This document shows, in pieces, positions 18,770 through 27,500 of a stretch of DNA of 39,990 nt (position 1 is the first letter of the stretch; each line of letters begins with the position of its first letter). The DNA lies in assembly GCA_027023805.1 (NCBI GenBank), contig JALVUF010000023.1, positions 1 through 39,990 on the forward strand, written 5' to 3'. Both the position numbers and the translations under genes were made by a program. The DNA comes from Helicobacteraceae bacterium. GTDB taxonomy: Bacteria > Campylobacterota > Campylobacteria > Campylobacterales > Sulfurimonadaceae. The notes under the pieces were generated by a model, which had not been told where the DNA came from, ran no database searches, and worked only from the letters and a program-made list of their open reading frames with translations.

Positions 18770-19885
18770 GTGAAAAAAATTCTTTTAATGCTATCGATCT
18801 GTGTTTTATTATTTGCACATAGCCAAACTTCAGTTTTATTGCTTCATAAAGCCGCTGCGTTTGGCAACGCTCAAGCGCAGTTTAATATGGGAGCTATGTA
18901 TTATAGCGGGGAAGGTACCTCACAAAATTATAAAAAAGCTATGCATTGGTATAAAAAAGCAGCCAAGCAAAACAATACCTTAGCACAATTTGAACTTGGA
19001 CTTTTGTACTATAACGCACAAGGTGTAAGACTAAATTATAAAAAAGCTTTTTATTGGTTTAAAAAAGCAGCATACGGCGGTAACGACTGGGCACAGTACA
19101 ATGTCGGTTGTATGTATATGCGTGCTTTGGGAGTGAGGCGTGATTATAAAAAAGCCGTATATTGGTATAAAAAAGCCGCTGACGCAGGTAACGCCTGGGC
19201 ACAGCAAAATCTAAGCTACATGTATCATTATGGATATGGAGTAAGGCACAATACACAGCTGAGTCGGTATTGGCAATATCGTGCTAGAGATAACATCATG
19301 ATATATCATCAAAATAATACGCCTGTAAATTGGGCAAAAACAAAATCGATACAAATATACAAAAAAAGCATAAAAGAGTTAAAGCTTCAAGCAAAGCACA
19401 ATAATACACAAGCGCAATACAATCTTGCTGCTATGTATTATAATGCTCAAGGGGTAAAACAAAATACAAAAAAAGCCTTATATTGGTACACAAAAGCCGC
19501 AAAACTCAACAATCCAAAAGCACAATACAATCTTGGAGTTATCTATTTTAACGGACTGGGAATAAAAAGAGATATACCAAGAGCGGTGTACTGGTATAAA
19601 AAATCTGCCGCTCTTGGGAATAAGGACGCTCAGTACAATCTTGCTTTAATGTATCATTTTGGTATAGGCGTGAAAAAAAATCTTTATCAAACTTTATATT
19701 GGTATAAAAAAGCGGCACTACAAAACCACGCAGCAGCACAGCATAATCTTGCTGTTATGTACTGTTTGGGGCAAGGTGTTAAAAAAAGCTTTAAATTATG
19801 TACATATTGGGCTAAAAAAGCCGCTCGTAACGGTAACGATATATCTGGTATTGAAAACAAATTTCATCTACTCATCAACAGGTAG
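18770..19885 (+). CDS. Secreted Sel1-repeat (TPR-like) protein
   Basis: A 371-residue protein with a signal peptide (MKKILLMLSICVLLFAHS) and eight Sel1-type repeats in two blocks of four (about residues 24-170 and 210-365), each with an A-Q-x-N/xLGxMYxxGxGV core and a YWYKKAA second helix. A non-repeat linker of about 40 residues separates the blocks. Sel1 proteins are scaffolds for protein-protein contacts. The start is GTG with AAGG upstream. It is the only plus-strand gene among minus-strand neighbours; its last 18 bases overlap the convergent carboxynorspermidine synthase gene. Confidence 0.9.
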   Translation: MKKILLMLSICVLLFAHSQTSVLLLHKAAAFGNAQAQFNMGAMYYSGEGTSQNYKKAMHWYKKAAKQNNTLAQFELGLLYYNAQGVRLNYKKAFYWFKKAAYGGNDWAQYNVGCMYMRALGVRRDYKKAVYWYKKAADAGNAWAQQNLSYMYHYGYGVRHNTQLSRYWQYRARDNIMIYHQNNTPVNWAKTKSIQIYKKSIKELKLQAKHNNTQAQYNLAAMYYNAQGVKQNTKKALYWYTKAAKLNNPKAQYNLGVIYFNGLGIKRDIPRAVYWYKKSAALGNKDAQYNLALMYHFGIGVKKNLYQTLYWYKKAALQNHAAAQHNLAVMYCLGQGVKKSFKLCTYWAKKAARNGNDISGIENKFHLLINR

Positions 19886-21055
19886 CTCTTGAATATGCCA
19901 TGGCAATCCCTGTATATTCATCTGCTGCATAAAAGGATCGGGGTCAAACTCTTCCATATTAAATACACCGCTACCGCTCCATATACCCTGCAACATCAAC
20001 TTAGCTCCTATCATGGCAGGAACACCGGTAGTATATGATACGCCTTGTGCTTTTACCTCCTTATAGCACTCTTCATGGTCTTTAACTTGATAGATATAGA
20101 TTCTTTTTTTCTGATTATCTTTATAGCCGGTAGCTACTATACCGATATTTGTTTTACCTTTTGTTCGATGACCAAGGGTAGCGGGGTCTGGTAACAATTT
20201 TTTTAAAAACTCTATTGGAATCACTTTACAGCCATTGTATTTAACAGGTTCAATGCCGAGCATACCGACATTTTGTAAGACTTGCATATGATTTAGATAA
20301 CTTTGTCCAAAAGTCATAAAAAAACGGATACGCTTTAAGCCTTTTATATGCCTTACCAAAGACTCCATCTCCTCATGATAAAGCAGATAACTATCTTTTT
20401 TACCAACTTGTGGATAATCCCATACCATTTTTATCTCCATAGGTTTTGTTTCTATCCACTTGTCATCTTCCCAATAACGGCCATTTGCACTAACTTCTCT
20501 TAGATTTATCTCAGGATTAAAGTTTGTGGCAAAAGCATATCCATGCTCACCCCCGTTGCAGTCTAAGATATCGATGCTGTGTATAGTATCAAAATAGTGT
20601 TTTTGTGCATAAGCACAAAAAACATTCGTAGCTCCCGGATCAAACCCACTGCCCAATAGCCCCATGATACCGGCTTTTTTAAATGCCTCATCTCTTTGCC
20701 ATTGCAGTTTGTATTCAAACTTTGCAACATCTGGATGCTCGTAATTGGCAGTATCAAGATAATTTGTCTTTGTAGCTATACAGGCATCCATAATGGTTAA
20801 ATCCTGGTATGGCAAAGCTACGTTTATAACAATATCCGCATCATATTTTTTAATCAAATCGATAATGTTTTCTGTTATATCAGCATCAACAGATGCGATC
20901 TCAATCTTCTGATTTAGCTCATTTGCTATTGTCTGACATTTACTAAGAGTCCTGCTTGCTAAAATTATGCGTCCAAAAATCTCTTTATTTAAAAAACATT
21001 TATGGGCAACTACGCGCCCTACTCCACCTGCACCGATAATCAATGTTGTAGTCAT
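19868..21055 (-). CDS. Carboxynorspermidine synthase (saccharopine dehydrogenase-like)
   Basis: A 395-residue NADPH-dependent enzyme with an N-terminal Rossmann motif (IIGAGGVGRVVAHKC) and the segments DTANYEHPD, LGSGFDPGATNVFCAYA and DCNGGEHGYAFATNFNPEIN that mark carboxynorspermidine dehydrogenases within the saccharopine dehydrogenase family. It condenses aspartate semialdehyde with putrescine or diaminopropane to make carboxy(nor)spermidine, the substrate of NspC. GAGAGGA lies before the ATG. Lysine biosynthesis is less likely given nspC nearby. Confidence 0.92.
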   Translation of the reverse strand: MTTTLIIGAGGVGRVVAHKCFLNKEIFGRIILASRTLSKCQTIANELNQKIEIASVDADITENIIDLIKKYDADIVINVALPYQDLTIMDACIATKTNYLDTANYEHPDVAKFEYKLQWQRDEAFKKAGIMGLLGSGFDPGATNVFCAYAQKHYFDTIHSIDILDCNGGEHGYAFATNFNPEINLREVSANGRYWEDDKWIETKPMEIKMVWDYPQVGKKDSYLLYHEEMESLVRHIKGLKRIRFFMTFGQSYLNHMQVLQNVGMLGIEPVKYNGCKVIPIEFLKKLLPDPATLGHRTKGKTNIGIVATGYKDNQKKRIYIYQVKDHEECYKEVKAQGVSYTTGVPAMIGAKLMLQGIWSGSGVFNMEEFDPDPFMQQMNIQGLPWHIQELPVDE

Positions 21056-21105
21056 GACAAATCCTCTCTTGTTATAAATTTCTTAATAATTGCTTGTGAG
21101 TATTC

Positions 21106-22953
21106 TCACCTGTTTTCTTTTATCATGATTTTGTACTGCTCCTGCAATTGATATAACACTTTAGCAAAGTCATCTAATTTGGTTTGCATAGAAATAGGCT
21201 TTGAAAATATCACGGTAACCTCACGTCTAAACAAAATACCCTCCTCTTTAAAATGTTTTTTACTTCTTGAAAATATGCTGCCCCACATACCGCCTATGTA
21301 GCACACGATGATGGATCCTCCACTCTTTCCGGCGATCAATTCATAGCCACGGTGCAGATTTTCAATCTCTCCAGAATAGCTGATATGTCCTTCTGGAAAA
21401 ATCATTACTTTTTTACCTGCCGCAATACGTCTTCTAGCTTCTATAAAAGCATCCTTGCTTGCTTTTTCTGACAACGGTATAGCTTCTCCCAGTTTAAAAA
21501 ACGGATAAGCAAATTTCCAGTGATAAATATCACGATCCATCATAAAAGAGATACGCTCACGAAAGGGAAACTGCACTATCATCCAATCTACCCAGCTTAT
21601 ATGATTAGACAAAAATAAAACAGCTTTTTCTTTTGGAACATTTTCAAGACCTATATATCTAAAAGAAAATCTTAGTTTCAATACAAATTCAAATAAAAAC
21701 CAAATAGCCATAACCAGATGAGTTCTAAACATATAAATGCTCATTAAAAAACCAATTGCAAACAAACAGTAAAAAAGTATCGAAACATTTACGCCTAAAT
21801 ATGCGAAGATGGTTGTTATAAATAAAAAAACAATCATAAAGATATTTTGTATAAAATTATTGCCCGCTAAAATTGTTCCCAAATGGACTCTCGGAGAGAG
21901 CGCTTGCAAGTAGGAATTAAGAGGTACTATAAACATACCCGCAAAAACTCCAAAAAGTAAAAATAAAATCACTACTTCATAAAATGAGGTCGTAAAAGGA
22001 ATAAGCAGCACCATTAAACTAAGACCAAAACCGGTATAAGCAACCATGCCGATTTTGATATAATATTTTGAATATTTTGTAGCTAAAACCGAACCTATGA
22101 TAATTCCAATACCGGCTAATGCCATTGAACCCTGCACATAGATAGTGTTTAGGATATGAAGCGTGTCTTTTGCATAAGCTCCAAAGATAGCGATGACGAC
22201 TTGAGATATTGACCAAAATACAGCAATGGCAAAAATTGATTTTAAAATCTGCGGCTTTCTTGAAATAGTTAACATATTTTTTCTAAGGTAATATCCTGTA
22301 AGATATTTTTTAACATTGAACTTGTTTTTAACAACAACTGCCATTTTATTTGGGAGCTTACTTGTGAAAAAATACTCTGCAAGTGAGCTGATAAACAAAA
22401 GCCATCCAAGAGGAACCATCGTTTTTAGTATATCTGATTCACTGCTAAAATGTTCAAGACGTGATTGAAAAAGTACCGTATAGACAATAATGCCCCCTAA
22501 AATAGCCACTGTTGTGACAGACTGCACAAGGGCATTACCGGCAGTTAAAAGTTTAAGACCCATCAACTCCTTGATGTAGCCATATTTTGCGGGCGAATAA
22601 ATTGCACTTTGCATAGACAAAACAAAAGTAAGCGCAAATGCCATATAAAACCATCCCATATAATACGCAAATGTAATACCAAAAGTGATAAAAACTGCCA
22701 AAAGCGCAGAATATTTCATAATCACATTTTTTGGAAACCTGTCAGAGAGATACCCTGATGGAGAAAAAAGCATAACAAAGGGCAGTAATACGAGTGCGTT
22801 AACAATTGCCGTTAAAATTATCTGTTTATCACCGTTATACATCTCAAAGATAGTATTTTGTATGACCATTTTATGCCCAACATCAGTAAAAGCATTAATA
22901 AAAAGTGCTATGGTGTAAAAAATAACACCTTTAATTTTAAACAATTCTTTCAT
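21106..22953 (-). CDS. MFS transporter-PlsC acyltransferase fusion (LplT/Aas-like)
   Basis: A 615-residue fusion. Residues 1-405 form a 12-helix LplT-like major facilitator domain. Residues 430-615 form a PlsC-type acyltransferase with the catalytic NHISWVD (H451, D456) and FPEG (519-522). In E. coli, LplT flips lysophospholipids and Aas reacylates them; here both steps could be joined, but the acyl-ACP synthetase part of Aas is absent, so an acyl donor must come from elsewhere. Last gene of the glyS operon; the ATG directly follows the upstream stop. Confidence 0.88.
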   Translation of the reverse strand: MKELFKIKGVIFYTIALFINAFTDVGHKMVIQNTIFEMYNGDKQIILTAIVNALVLLPFVMLFSPSGYLSDRFPKNVIMKYSALLAVFITFGITFAYYMGWFYMAFALTFVLSMQSAIYSPAKYGYIKELMGLKLLTAGNALVQSVTTVAILGGIIVYTVLFQSRLEHFSSESDILKTMVPLGWLLFISSLAEYFFTSKLPNKMAVVVKNKFNVKKYLTGYYLRKNMLTISRKPQILKSIFAIAVFWSISQVVIAIFGAYAKDTLHILNTIYVQGSMALAGIGIIIGSVLATKYSKYYIKIGMVAYTGFGLSLMVLLIPFTTSFYEVVILFLLFGVFAGMFIVPLNSYLQALSPRVHLGTILAGNNFIQNIFMIVFLFITTIFAYLGVNVSILFYCLFAIGFLMSIYMFRTHLVMAIWFLFEFVLKLRFSFRYIGLENVPKEKAVLFLSNHISWVDWMIVQFPFRERISFMMDRDIYHWKFAYPFFKLGEAIPLSEKASKDAFIEARRRIAAGKKVMIFPEGHISYSGEIENLHRGYELIAGKSGGSIIVCYIGGMWGSIFSRSKKHFKEEGILFRREVTVIFSKPISMQTKLDDFAKVLYQLQEQYKIMIKENR

Positions 22954-23673
22954 CTATATATCTTTTACCAGCTTAGTATTCCACCCAATATATCGTGCGT
23001 GAAATTGATTTGACAATTTAACAAGATTGTCGGTAAATTTGCACATATCATCAAAATCAAGAGTTTGCATGTGAGCTAAAGAGATATTGTATGCGTCATC
23101 ATCATCAAACATCTCCTTACAAGAAAGAGAGTGCTCTTGGAGAATGTTATAAAACTTATCGCGCAAAGAAGATGTATCAAATACAATATAATGCTCAACC
23201 TCTCTTTTTATAGCTATCTCATCTCCCGCATCTATTAGCTCATCTATGATTTGTCTGTTTTGTATATGGTGCTGTTGATATTCATTTGGTAAAAGCTCCA
23301 TCTCATAAAACTTCCATGATTTGTCTTTTACCGCATTACTCTCAAACGTATAATTGAAATTACTTAGGATATCTCTTATTTTACTCTCAATGCCCTTGGC
23401 GCTTTTGAGATAAAAATAGATTTCATGCCAAGAGCCGACTATCTTACATCCCGCGTATATACCGTTTTTTGCAAGTTTGCCTTTAAGCATCTGTTTACAC
23501 TGCTGCATATCTTGTTGCTCTGATGCTGACAAGACTTTTATTGTGTCAGAGTTTATAAATATTGTATAAAGCCAAGAAAAGAGTTCTATGGGCTCTTGAG
23601 TGTTTTGTGCTTGAATATCTACTTCAACAATCTCTTTTACAGTATCATTTACACAGAAATACCTTTGTATCAT
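22954..23673 (-). CDS. DUF695-RraB-like two-domain protein
   Basis: A 239-residue soluble protein. Residues 1-130 resemble DUF695. Residues 135-239 look like the RraB (regulator of RNase E activity B) fold: IDELIDAGDEIAIKREVEHYIVF, then FDDDDAYNISLAH and a final RYIGWNTKL in place of YDGWE. RraB binds the RNase E C-terminus in E. coli; whether this lineage has such a target is unknown, so the function is open. The start overlaps the DUF202 stop by 4 bases. Confidence 0.72.
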   Translation of the reverse strand: MIQRYFCVNDTVKEIVEVDIQAQNTQEPIELFSWLYTIFINSDTIKVLSASEQQDMQQCKQMLKGKLAKNGIYAGCKIVGSWHEIYFYLKSAKGIESKIRDILSNFNYTFESNAVKDKSWKFYEMELLPNEYQQHHIQNRQIIDELIDAGDEIAIKREVEHYIVFDTSSLRDKFYNILQEHSLSCKEMFDDDDAYNISLAHMQTLDFDDMCKFTDNLVKLSNQFHARYIGWNTKLVKDI

Positions 23674-24071
23674 GAGATAAATACCATGCTTGCAATTAAA
23701 ATCAGCCCTATAATAGCGATAAAAATTGATAAAATAAAATATATCTTTTTATCAGTAACCATCTCGTGATTTTCCAGATGCCTTATCCATGCCGTGTAAT
23801 ACTGATAAGTATAAAGAGCCAGAAGAACTCCGGCAACCGTTATTGCGATGCCTAAATAATTATAAAAAGATATATGTTGAAGCTGTGGTATTTTTGCATG
23901 TGTTTTATGCTGCAGTTCAGCGGCTACGATATGCAAAAAAAGCTCAAACTTCTCAACAATAAATCCAAGCACAATCAACGAAATAGACAACCCTATCAGA
24001 TTTATAACCGCACGCTCAACCGCCATCAAATCTTTCGGATCAACTCTACCCTTTAAATTACTCTCTTTCAT
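23670..24071 (-). CDS. DUF202-family inner membrane protein
   Basis: A 133-residue protein with three predicted membrane helices (about 24-45, 68-90 and 108-131). The segment MAVERAVINLIGLSISLIVL resembles the DUF202 (YidH/YidG) core, in which an AxERTxLAW motif leads into the first helix; the usual tryptophan-arginine part is altered. Function is unknown. It overlaps both neighbours by 4 bases (HAD phosphatase upstream, DUF695-RraB downstream), so expression is coupled. Confidence 0.75.
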   Translation of the reverse strand: MKESNLKGRVDPKDLMAVERAVINLIGLSISLIVLGFIVEKFELFLHIVAAELQHKTHAKIPQLQHISFYNYLGIAITVAGVLLALYTYQYYTAWIRHLENHEMVTDKKIYFILSIFIAIIGLILIASMVFIS

Positions 24072-24700
24072 TTAAGTATTATATCCAAAATCTCTAAAGG
24101 ATGAGAGGCTACAAAATCGGCATTACCATCTTTGCTAAATCCCCATGTGGCAAAAATAGAAGATATATTTTTGGCTTTTGCTGCTTGGATATCTTTTGAA
24201 TTATCTCCTATCATCCACGCATTGTCGTTTGCGTAGGAAAATTTATATCTGTTTAAAATAATATCTAACATCTTAGCATCAGGTTTAGATGCCGCTTTAT
24301 CCGCACCTATAACCGTATCAAACAGATGACTAATTCCTAGATGCGACAGCATCCTTTGTGCAAATTTTGTAGGGGCATTTGTTGCGACATTTAACTTTAC
24401 ATGTAATGATGCTAACTCTGTTAACAATACCTCAATACCGTCATACAAATAAGGATGCTGTATGCATTGGCCAAAATAATGCTCTTCAAATAATATTTTG
24501 TCGCCATCTTGATAAGTATTTGTACCGTAAAATAACTGCGGCAGGTTTCTAACAGGCATATTTATCACATTAACTACATAATCTTCACTCAAAGGTTCAA
24601 GTTTATGGTTGGTACGTCTTACGTAATTGATAGAGATTGTTATATCTTTTTTAGTATCTATGAGGGTACCGTCCATATCAAAAATAGCGATTTTAGTCAT
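24068..24700 (-). CDS. HAD-superfamily phosphatase (phosphoglycolate phosphatase-like)
   Basis: A 210-residue HAD hydrolase with motif I FDMDGTLID (nucleophile D8, acid D10), motif II NVATNA, the motif III lysine in KAASKPD, and motif IV MIGDNSKDIQAA. The alpha-helical cap between motifs I and II fits the Gph/PGP subclass. The natural substrate is not certain. The start abuts the hemH stop, within the glyS operon. Confidence 0.9.
   Translation of the reverse strand: MTKIAIFDMDGTLIDTKKDITISINYVRRTNHKLEPLSEDYVVNVINMPVRNLPQLFYGTNTYQDGDKILFEEHYFGQCIQHPYLYDGIEVLLTELASLHVKLNVATNAPTKFAQRMLSHLGISHLFDTVIGADKAASKPDAKMLDIILNRYKFSYANDNAWMIGDNSKDIQAAKAKNISSIFATWGFSKDGNADFVASHPLEILDIILK
24397..24406. repeat. 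TTACATGTAA interspersed palindrome, copy 4
   Basis: 10-bp palindrome inside the HAD phosphatase gene, in the Leu-His-Val phase. Confidence 0.8.
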
Positions 24701-25660
24701 TTAATCATTCCGTTTTGACTGCTCATATAACTCTTTTAACGCATCGATAAACAAAGGATGCTCATCCACGCATCTACAGACTTTATAGTTTTTGATGCCA
24801 ATCTCCCGTGCTATTTTTTTGTACTCAATTGCCAGTTCAAAATCGGTCTCTGAATTATCAACCGTAAAAGCGATAGGAAAAATAATTACATTTTTTGTTT
24901 TTGTTACATTTAGTTTCTGCTGCAATGATGGCTCCAGCCACTTTAGTGGTCCCAACTTTGACTGATATGCAAGATCTATTTTGGCGAAATTCATCTCATG
25001 ACCAATAAGCATCTGCTTTAATATTTCTACATTATTTTGTATGTGACGTTGATATTTATCGCCTGCATCGATTATCTTTTGAGGCAGTCCGTGAGCGGAA
25101 AATATAAGGTCATAATCTTTATAATCTTCACCGGACATCTTTTCGTCAATTCGCTTTATTATCGCCTCATTATAAAGTTTATTGCCATAATATTCATCAA
25201 CAGTTATCACATCTGCTTGATGGTTATGCTCTTTTAATGCCCGCATAAAATCATCTACGGAGGATTTGGTCGTAGTTGTTGAATAATGCGGATACATAGG
25301 TATAAGATAGATTTTAGATATATTTCTATCTTTTAGTCTTTTTACAACTTCATCAGCAAAAGGGGGCGTATAGCGCATGGCAAAATCTACAACACACTTA
25401 TCTCCTAAAAGATGTTGCAGCTTATCAACAATAGTTTTGGTGATATCTACAATCGGCGATTTGCCTCCTAATGTTTTATATATCTCTTTTGATGCCTTAA
25501 CACGGGAGATAACAATCAGTTTGGCGATCAATTTACGCAAAAAAAGATTTTTAACAGTTAAGATATTTGGATCATCAAACATATTGGTTAAAAAAAGTTT
25601 TACTTCATTAAGATTGCCAGGACCTCCCATATTAAGTAATATGACACCGTCTTGATTCAT
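24701..25660 (-). CDS. hemH: Ferrochelatase
   Basis: A 319-residue enzyme inserting ferrous iron into porphyrin, the last step of the classical haem pathway (coproporphyrin or protoporphyrin branch not distinguished). Visible are the N-terminal ILLNMGGPGNLNEVK, IPMYPHYSTTTT, the active-site FSAHGLP histidine, and YQSKLGPLKWLEP. Length is normal. It overlaps the alpha/beta hydrolase stop by 4 bases. Haem supply fits a cell using cytochromes c, one of which is at 4445-4786. Confidence 0.96.
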   Translation of the reverse strand: MNQDGVILLNMGGPGNLNEVKLFLTNMFDDPNILTVKNLFLRKLIAKLIVISRVKASKEIYKTLGGKSPIVDITKTIVDKLQHLLGDKCVVDFAMRYTPPFADEVVKRLKDRNISKIYLIPMYPHYSTTTTKSSVDDFMRALKEHNHQADVITVDEYYGNKLYNEAIIKRIDEKMSGEDYKDYDLIFSAHGLPQKIIDAGDKYQRHIQNNVEILKQMLIGHEMNFAKIDLAYQSKLGPLKWLEPSLQQKLNVTKTKNVIIFPIAFTVDNSETDFELAIEYKKIAREIGIKNYKVCRCVDEHPLFIDALKELYEQSKRND

Positions 25661-26418
25661 TTTAAAACCTTTTTTACAAAATCTATCGTATCATCACAGC
25701 ATAAAAGCTGATGATGATTATATCCTCTTAACTCTTTAAACTCCACAAGCCGTTTGATCTTCTCAAGCAAAACTAAAGTGCTTTTTAGATAAACAACATC
25801 ATCGTCTCTGCTGTAAATGAGATATGTATCGCAATCTACGTTTTGCACGTAACTTGCAGTGTCAAATGAATACCTCATTAAAAATCCGGGTACTAAAGGG
25901 TATTTGATCTTTGCCATATGTCTAATGCTGTCAAACGTGCCTATCAAAATCAACTGACTGGCATTTTTACGTGACGCGATAAAAGAAGCAATGCAGCCTC
26001 CAAATGAGTAACCCATCAAAGAAAAATGCCCGTAATATTTTTCAAACAAACCGCTTACATGTAAAGCGTCATCCAGTATGGATGTCTCACTTGGCAAGCC
26101 TTCTGAGTTGCCGTATCCTCTATAGTTGAATGTCATAATCCGATACTCTTGATAGCACTGTGAAAGTTTATATACAAGTCCTACGCTATCTTGGGATATA
26201 CCGCCTAGATAAAAAATAGTCGCTTTAATACTCTCAGGTGTGTAAACAATGCCTTCAAGGGGTGTATTGTCCCTGGCTTTTAAACTAAGCAGAGTAAATC
26301 TGCCGTCAAGTTTATCTTGTCGGTATTTTACGGGATGAAACATAGCAAAATACTGCCACTGATAAAATACAAATATAAGCAAAAATAGCGTAACTGCTAT
26401 AAAAACAATATAGATCAT
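25657..26418 (-). CDS. Membrane-anchored alpha/beta hydrolase
   Basis: A 253-residue serine hydrolase with one N-terminal hydrophobic anchor (residues 2-19). The nucleophile elbow is GYSFGG, an oxyanion loop follows FYLGGISQDS, the acid is in SRDDDVV and the histidine in GYNHHQLL. It resembles the BEM46/YfhR-like group of small membrane hydrolases. The substrate is unknown. It overlaps both flanking genes by 4 bases and contains one TTACATGTAA palindrome. Confidence 0.87.
   Translation of the reverse strand: MIYIVFIAVTLFLLIFVFYQWQYFAMFHPVKYRQDKLDGRFTLLSLKARDNTPLEGIVYTPESIKATIFYLGGISQDSVGLVYKLSQCYQEYRIMTFNYRGYGNSEGLPSETSILDDALHVSGLFEKYYGHFSLMGYSFGGCIASFIASRKNASQLILIGTFDSIRHMAKIKYPLVPGFLMRYSFDTASYVQNVDCDTYLIYSRDDDVVYLKSTLVLLEKIKRLVEFKELRGYNHHQLLCCDDTIDFVKKVLK
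26055..26064. repeat. TTACATGTAA interspersed palindrome, copy 5
   Basis: 10-bp palindrome inside the alpha/beta hydrolase gene, in the Leu-His-Val phase, with near-symmetric GC-rich flanks (GCTTACATGTAAAGC). Confidence 0.8.
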
Positions 26419-27500
26419 TTTTTCTGCTTTTTTTGATATCGATAAAAAAATCTCGCAGGATTTATAATAGCATCAATTTCGCTGTTTGTTGTTATAAACT
26501 CACTTAGCTGTTTTGCAATATATGGTGCTAGCACAAAACCGTAACCGCCTACCCCGTTTATTATATATATTTTTTTATAAAAATGTACTTTATCTAAACT
26601 CTCTTCACTCTTAACAATAGCACCTACTAATGGAAGATAATCATGTGATCCAGACCTAAGACCCGTGTAATCTTTTAATATTTTTATATCTTCTAAATTT
26701 ACTGTCTGACTAGCTTTTTGAAGTAATTCATCTCTTCCTTTTTGTATGTTATACGGCTCTTTGGATGTTTGAGGATGAAAGTGAACGTCATGCGTAGCAC
26801 CTATGGAGATTTGAGAGTTGTTTGAGGCGGAGATTGAGACAAATTGATGTAGATTAACCGGTATATTTGTTGATGAGCTGATATCTATGCGATGACCCCA
26901 GATGCCTCGAAGCTTTATATATGGTTCATCTACTATAGGCTTATACGCACCGTTTGCCAAAACAATACGCTTAGCTTTAATCTCGCCTATTTGGTAATAA
27001 TCCCCTTTACATGTAAAGAAAGAGACTTCATGTATAAAAAAATCTATATCTTTTACCAAAGCATGACAAACTCCTGCCGCATCAACAACGCCGCTTTTTA
27101 AAAGATAAACATACTCACATTCTTTTGCTCTTTGTCTCACACATTCTAACGCCTCTGCCGGAGCAGAACCTGATGCTAGGGTTGATGTTTGTTTAAAAGC
27201 TTGTAATTTTTCAATCTCATCACTATATTTTGCAAAGTGTAAAAGCGGTGCAGTTTTTATATATACCGCAAAATTATCGGTATAAAAATCAAGAGCATAG
27301 ATATATGCTTTGTTTATGAGTTCTTTTAGCTCTCCGCCTTTTGAAAATTTCGGAGATATGAACGCACCTGCTGCGCCACTGCCGCCGGAGGCTACGCCCT
27401 CTTTGTCTATCAGAGCAACAGACTCTCCGGCATTTTTTAAAAAATAGCTAACCATGCAACCGTTGATTCCGGCACCGATAACCGCTACATCATAAATCAT
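26415..27500 (-). CDS. FAD-dependent oxidoreductase (DAO family, MnmC-oxidase/ThiO-like)
   Basis: A 361-residue flavoprotein with the N-terminal dinucleotide motif VAVIGAGINGCMVSYFL, an ASGGSGAAGAFISPKF loop and a C-terminal YIINGVGGYGFVLAPYIAKQL flavin segment. The SGxxGAF loop and the DYLPLVG segment recall the oxidase domain of the tRNA-modifying enzyme MnmC; glycine oxidase ThiO is the alternative. The methyltransferase half of MnmC is absent here. It overlaps the glyS end by 11 bases, and a link to tRNA modification next to a tRNA synthetase gene is an inference. Confidence 0.82.
   Translation of the reverse strand: MIYDVAVIGAGINGCMVSYFLKNAGESVALIDKEGVASGGSGAAGAFISPKFSKGGELKELINKAYIYALDFYTDNFAVYIKTAPLLHFAKYSDEIEKLQAFKQTSTLASGSAPAEALECVRQRAKECEYVYLLKSGVVDAAGVCHALVKDIDFFIHEVSFFTCKGDYYQIGEIKAKRIVLANGAYKPIVDEPYIKLRGIWGHRIDISSSTNIPVNLHQFVSISASNNSQISIGATHDVHFHPQTSKEPYNIQKGRDELLQKASQTVNLEDIKILKDYTGLRSGSHDYLPLVGAIVKSEESLDKVHFYKKIYIINGVGGYGFVLAPYIAKQLSEFITTNSEIDAIINPARFFYRYQKKQKK
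27005..27018. repeat. TTACATGTAA interspersed palindrome, copy 6
   Basis: Perfect 14-bp palindrome CTTTACATGTAAAG inside the FAD oxidoreductase gene, in the Thr-Cys-Lys phase. Confidence 0.8.

Noticed and set aside
18770-19885. The Sel1 gene's repeated units considered as a DNA repeat array or CRISPR.
   Set aside because: The periodicity is about 108 bases, coding, diverged, and matches the 36-residue Sel1 repeat.
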